Source of the DNA: JBBSBL01 sp963735885
Lineage (GTDB): Bacteria; Actinomycetota; Thermoleophilia; Solirubrobacterales; Solirubrobacteraceae
DNA: 64,000 bases
Reading direction: 5' to 3'
Assembly: GCA_963735885.1 (NCBI GenBank)
Contig: CAVTMP010000004.1
Coordinates: 124,001-188,000 of the forward strand
Position 1 is the first letter of the stretch; each line of letters starts with the position of its first letter. Of this stretch, positions 63,920 to 64,000 are shown one piece after another. A program made the position numbers and the translations under genes. The notes under the pieces were generated by a model. It ran no database searches. It saw only the letters and a list, made by a program, of their open reading frames with translations, and was not told the DNA's origin.

Positions 63920-64000
63920 TCAGGGCCGCCGTGGGAACTTCGCGAAGTCCGGCGGGCGCTTCTCGACGTAGGCGTCGCGGCCCTCCTGGGCCTCGTCGCT
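63920..64000 (-). CDS. menB: 1,4-Dihydroxy-2-naphthoyl-CoA synthase, C-terminal end only
   Basis: Only the last 26 residues lie in the window: SDEAQEGRDAYVEKRPPDF, then AKFPRRP and stop. This tail (EGRDAYxEKRxPDFxxFPRRP) is diagnostic of MenB. The gene continues beyond the right edge. The order menB-menA-menC on this strand with menD further on shows one menaquinone locus. Confidence 0.85.
   Translation of the reverse strand, partial: SDEAQEGRDAYVEKRPPDFAKFPRRP

Overview
This is a very GC-rich (well above 70 % by eye), densely packed chromosomal stretch from an actinobacterium-like organism. Several features point that way: GTG is used freely as a start codon, most gene pairs overlap by GTGA/ATGA, a GatCAB amidotransferase is present, the classical menaquinone pathway is present, and many genes seem to be transcribed without a leader. 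An order near Solirubrobacterales (Thermoleophilia) is my best guess, but this is inference from gene content, not from a marker-gene comparison. I see no mobile element, CRISPR array, rRNA or tRNA.

Layout. 1-1.5 kb: start of a secreted zinc peptidase (minus strand, cut by the edge). 1.6-9.2 kb: translation block thrS, infC, rpmI, rplT, a SpoU-type RNA methyltransferase, pheS, pheT. 9.2-13.5 kb: arginine operon argCJBD (argG lies apart at 24.2 kb). 13.5-18.2 kb: secreted GH3 glycosidase with a PA14 insert, then a second secreted zinc peptidase with a CARDB-like tail. 18.2-23.8 kb: two tiny membrane proteins, then a response regulator, sensor kinase, lipoprotein-carrier-like protein and ABC-2 exporter. 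23.8-24.2 kb: a gene-poor patch with an inverted and a direct repeat. 24.2-33.7 kb: argG, small and unknown proteins, dnaE, nfo, gltX. 33.7-35.4 kb: an HDOD-LuxR regulator behind a convincing sigma-28 (FliA/WhiG-type) promoter, and a cysteine-free Rrf2 regulator. 35.4-41.9 kb: DUF3891, enoyl-CoA hydratase-like and lysyl-oxidase-like genes, cysK, cysE, a dolichol-phosphate-mannose-synthase-like transferase and a polysaccharide deacetylase. 42-53.4 kb: pcrA, folD, two membrane proteins, gatCAB, two small membrane proteins, an amidohydrolase, ilvB, ilvN. 53.4-64 kb: menaquinone genes menF, menD, menH, menC, menA, menB (last one cut by the edge), mixed with an epimerase, a 14-blade secreted propeller protein and two small unknown proteins.

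How it fits together. GltX with GatCAB suggests that Gln-tRNA (and possibly Asn-tRNA) is made by transamidation. CysE and CysK form a complete serine-to-cysteine route, and a CymR-like Rrf2 gene sits 3 kb upstream. The Men genes cover chorismate to demethylmenaquinone except MenE (and the final methylation).

Sequence quality matters here. At least 13 genes, many of them essential, carry frame disruptions: about 16-20 in thrS, eight in dnaE and one or two in others. They are nearly all single extra G or C bases that often create a CG step, and removing them restores normal family lengths. They look like consensus errors rather than real pseudogenes. Coordinates given for those genes span the whole reading path.

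The most notable biology is (i) the sigma-28 promoter in front of an HDOD-LuxR fusion, (ii) a recurring TA(G/C)NNT hexamer 6-13 bp before at least 17 start codons, implying widespread leaderless mRNAs, and (iii) several unusual secreted proteins: a lysyl-oxidase-like protein without copper histidines, a double seven-blade propeller and paired zinc peptidases.
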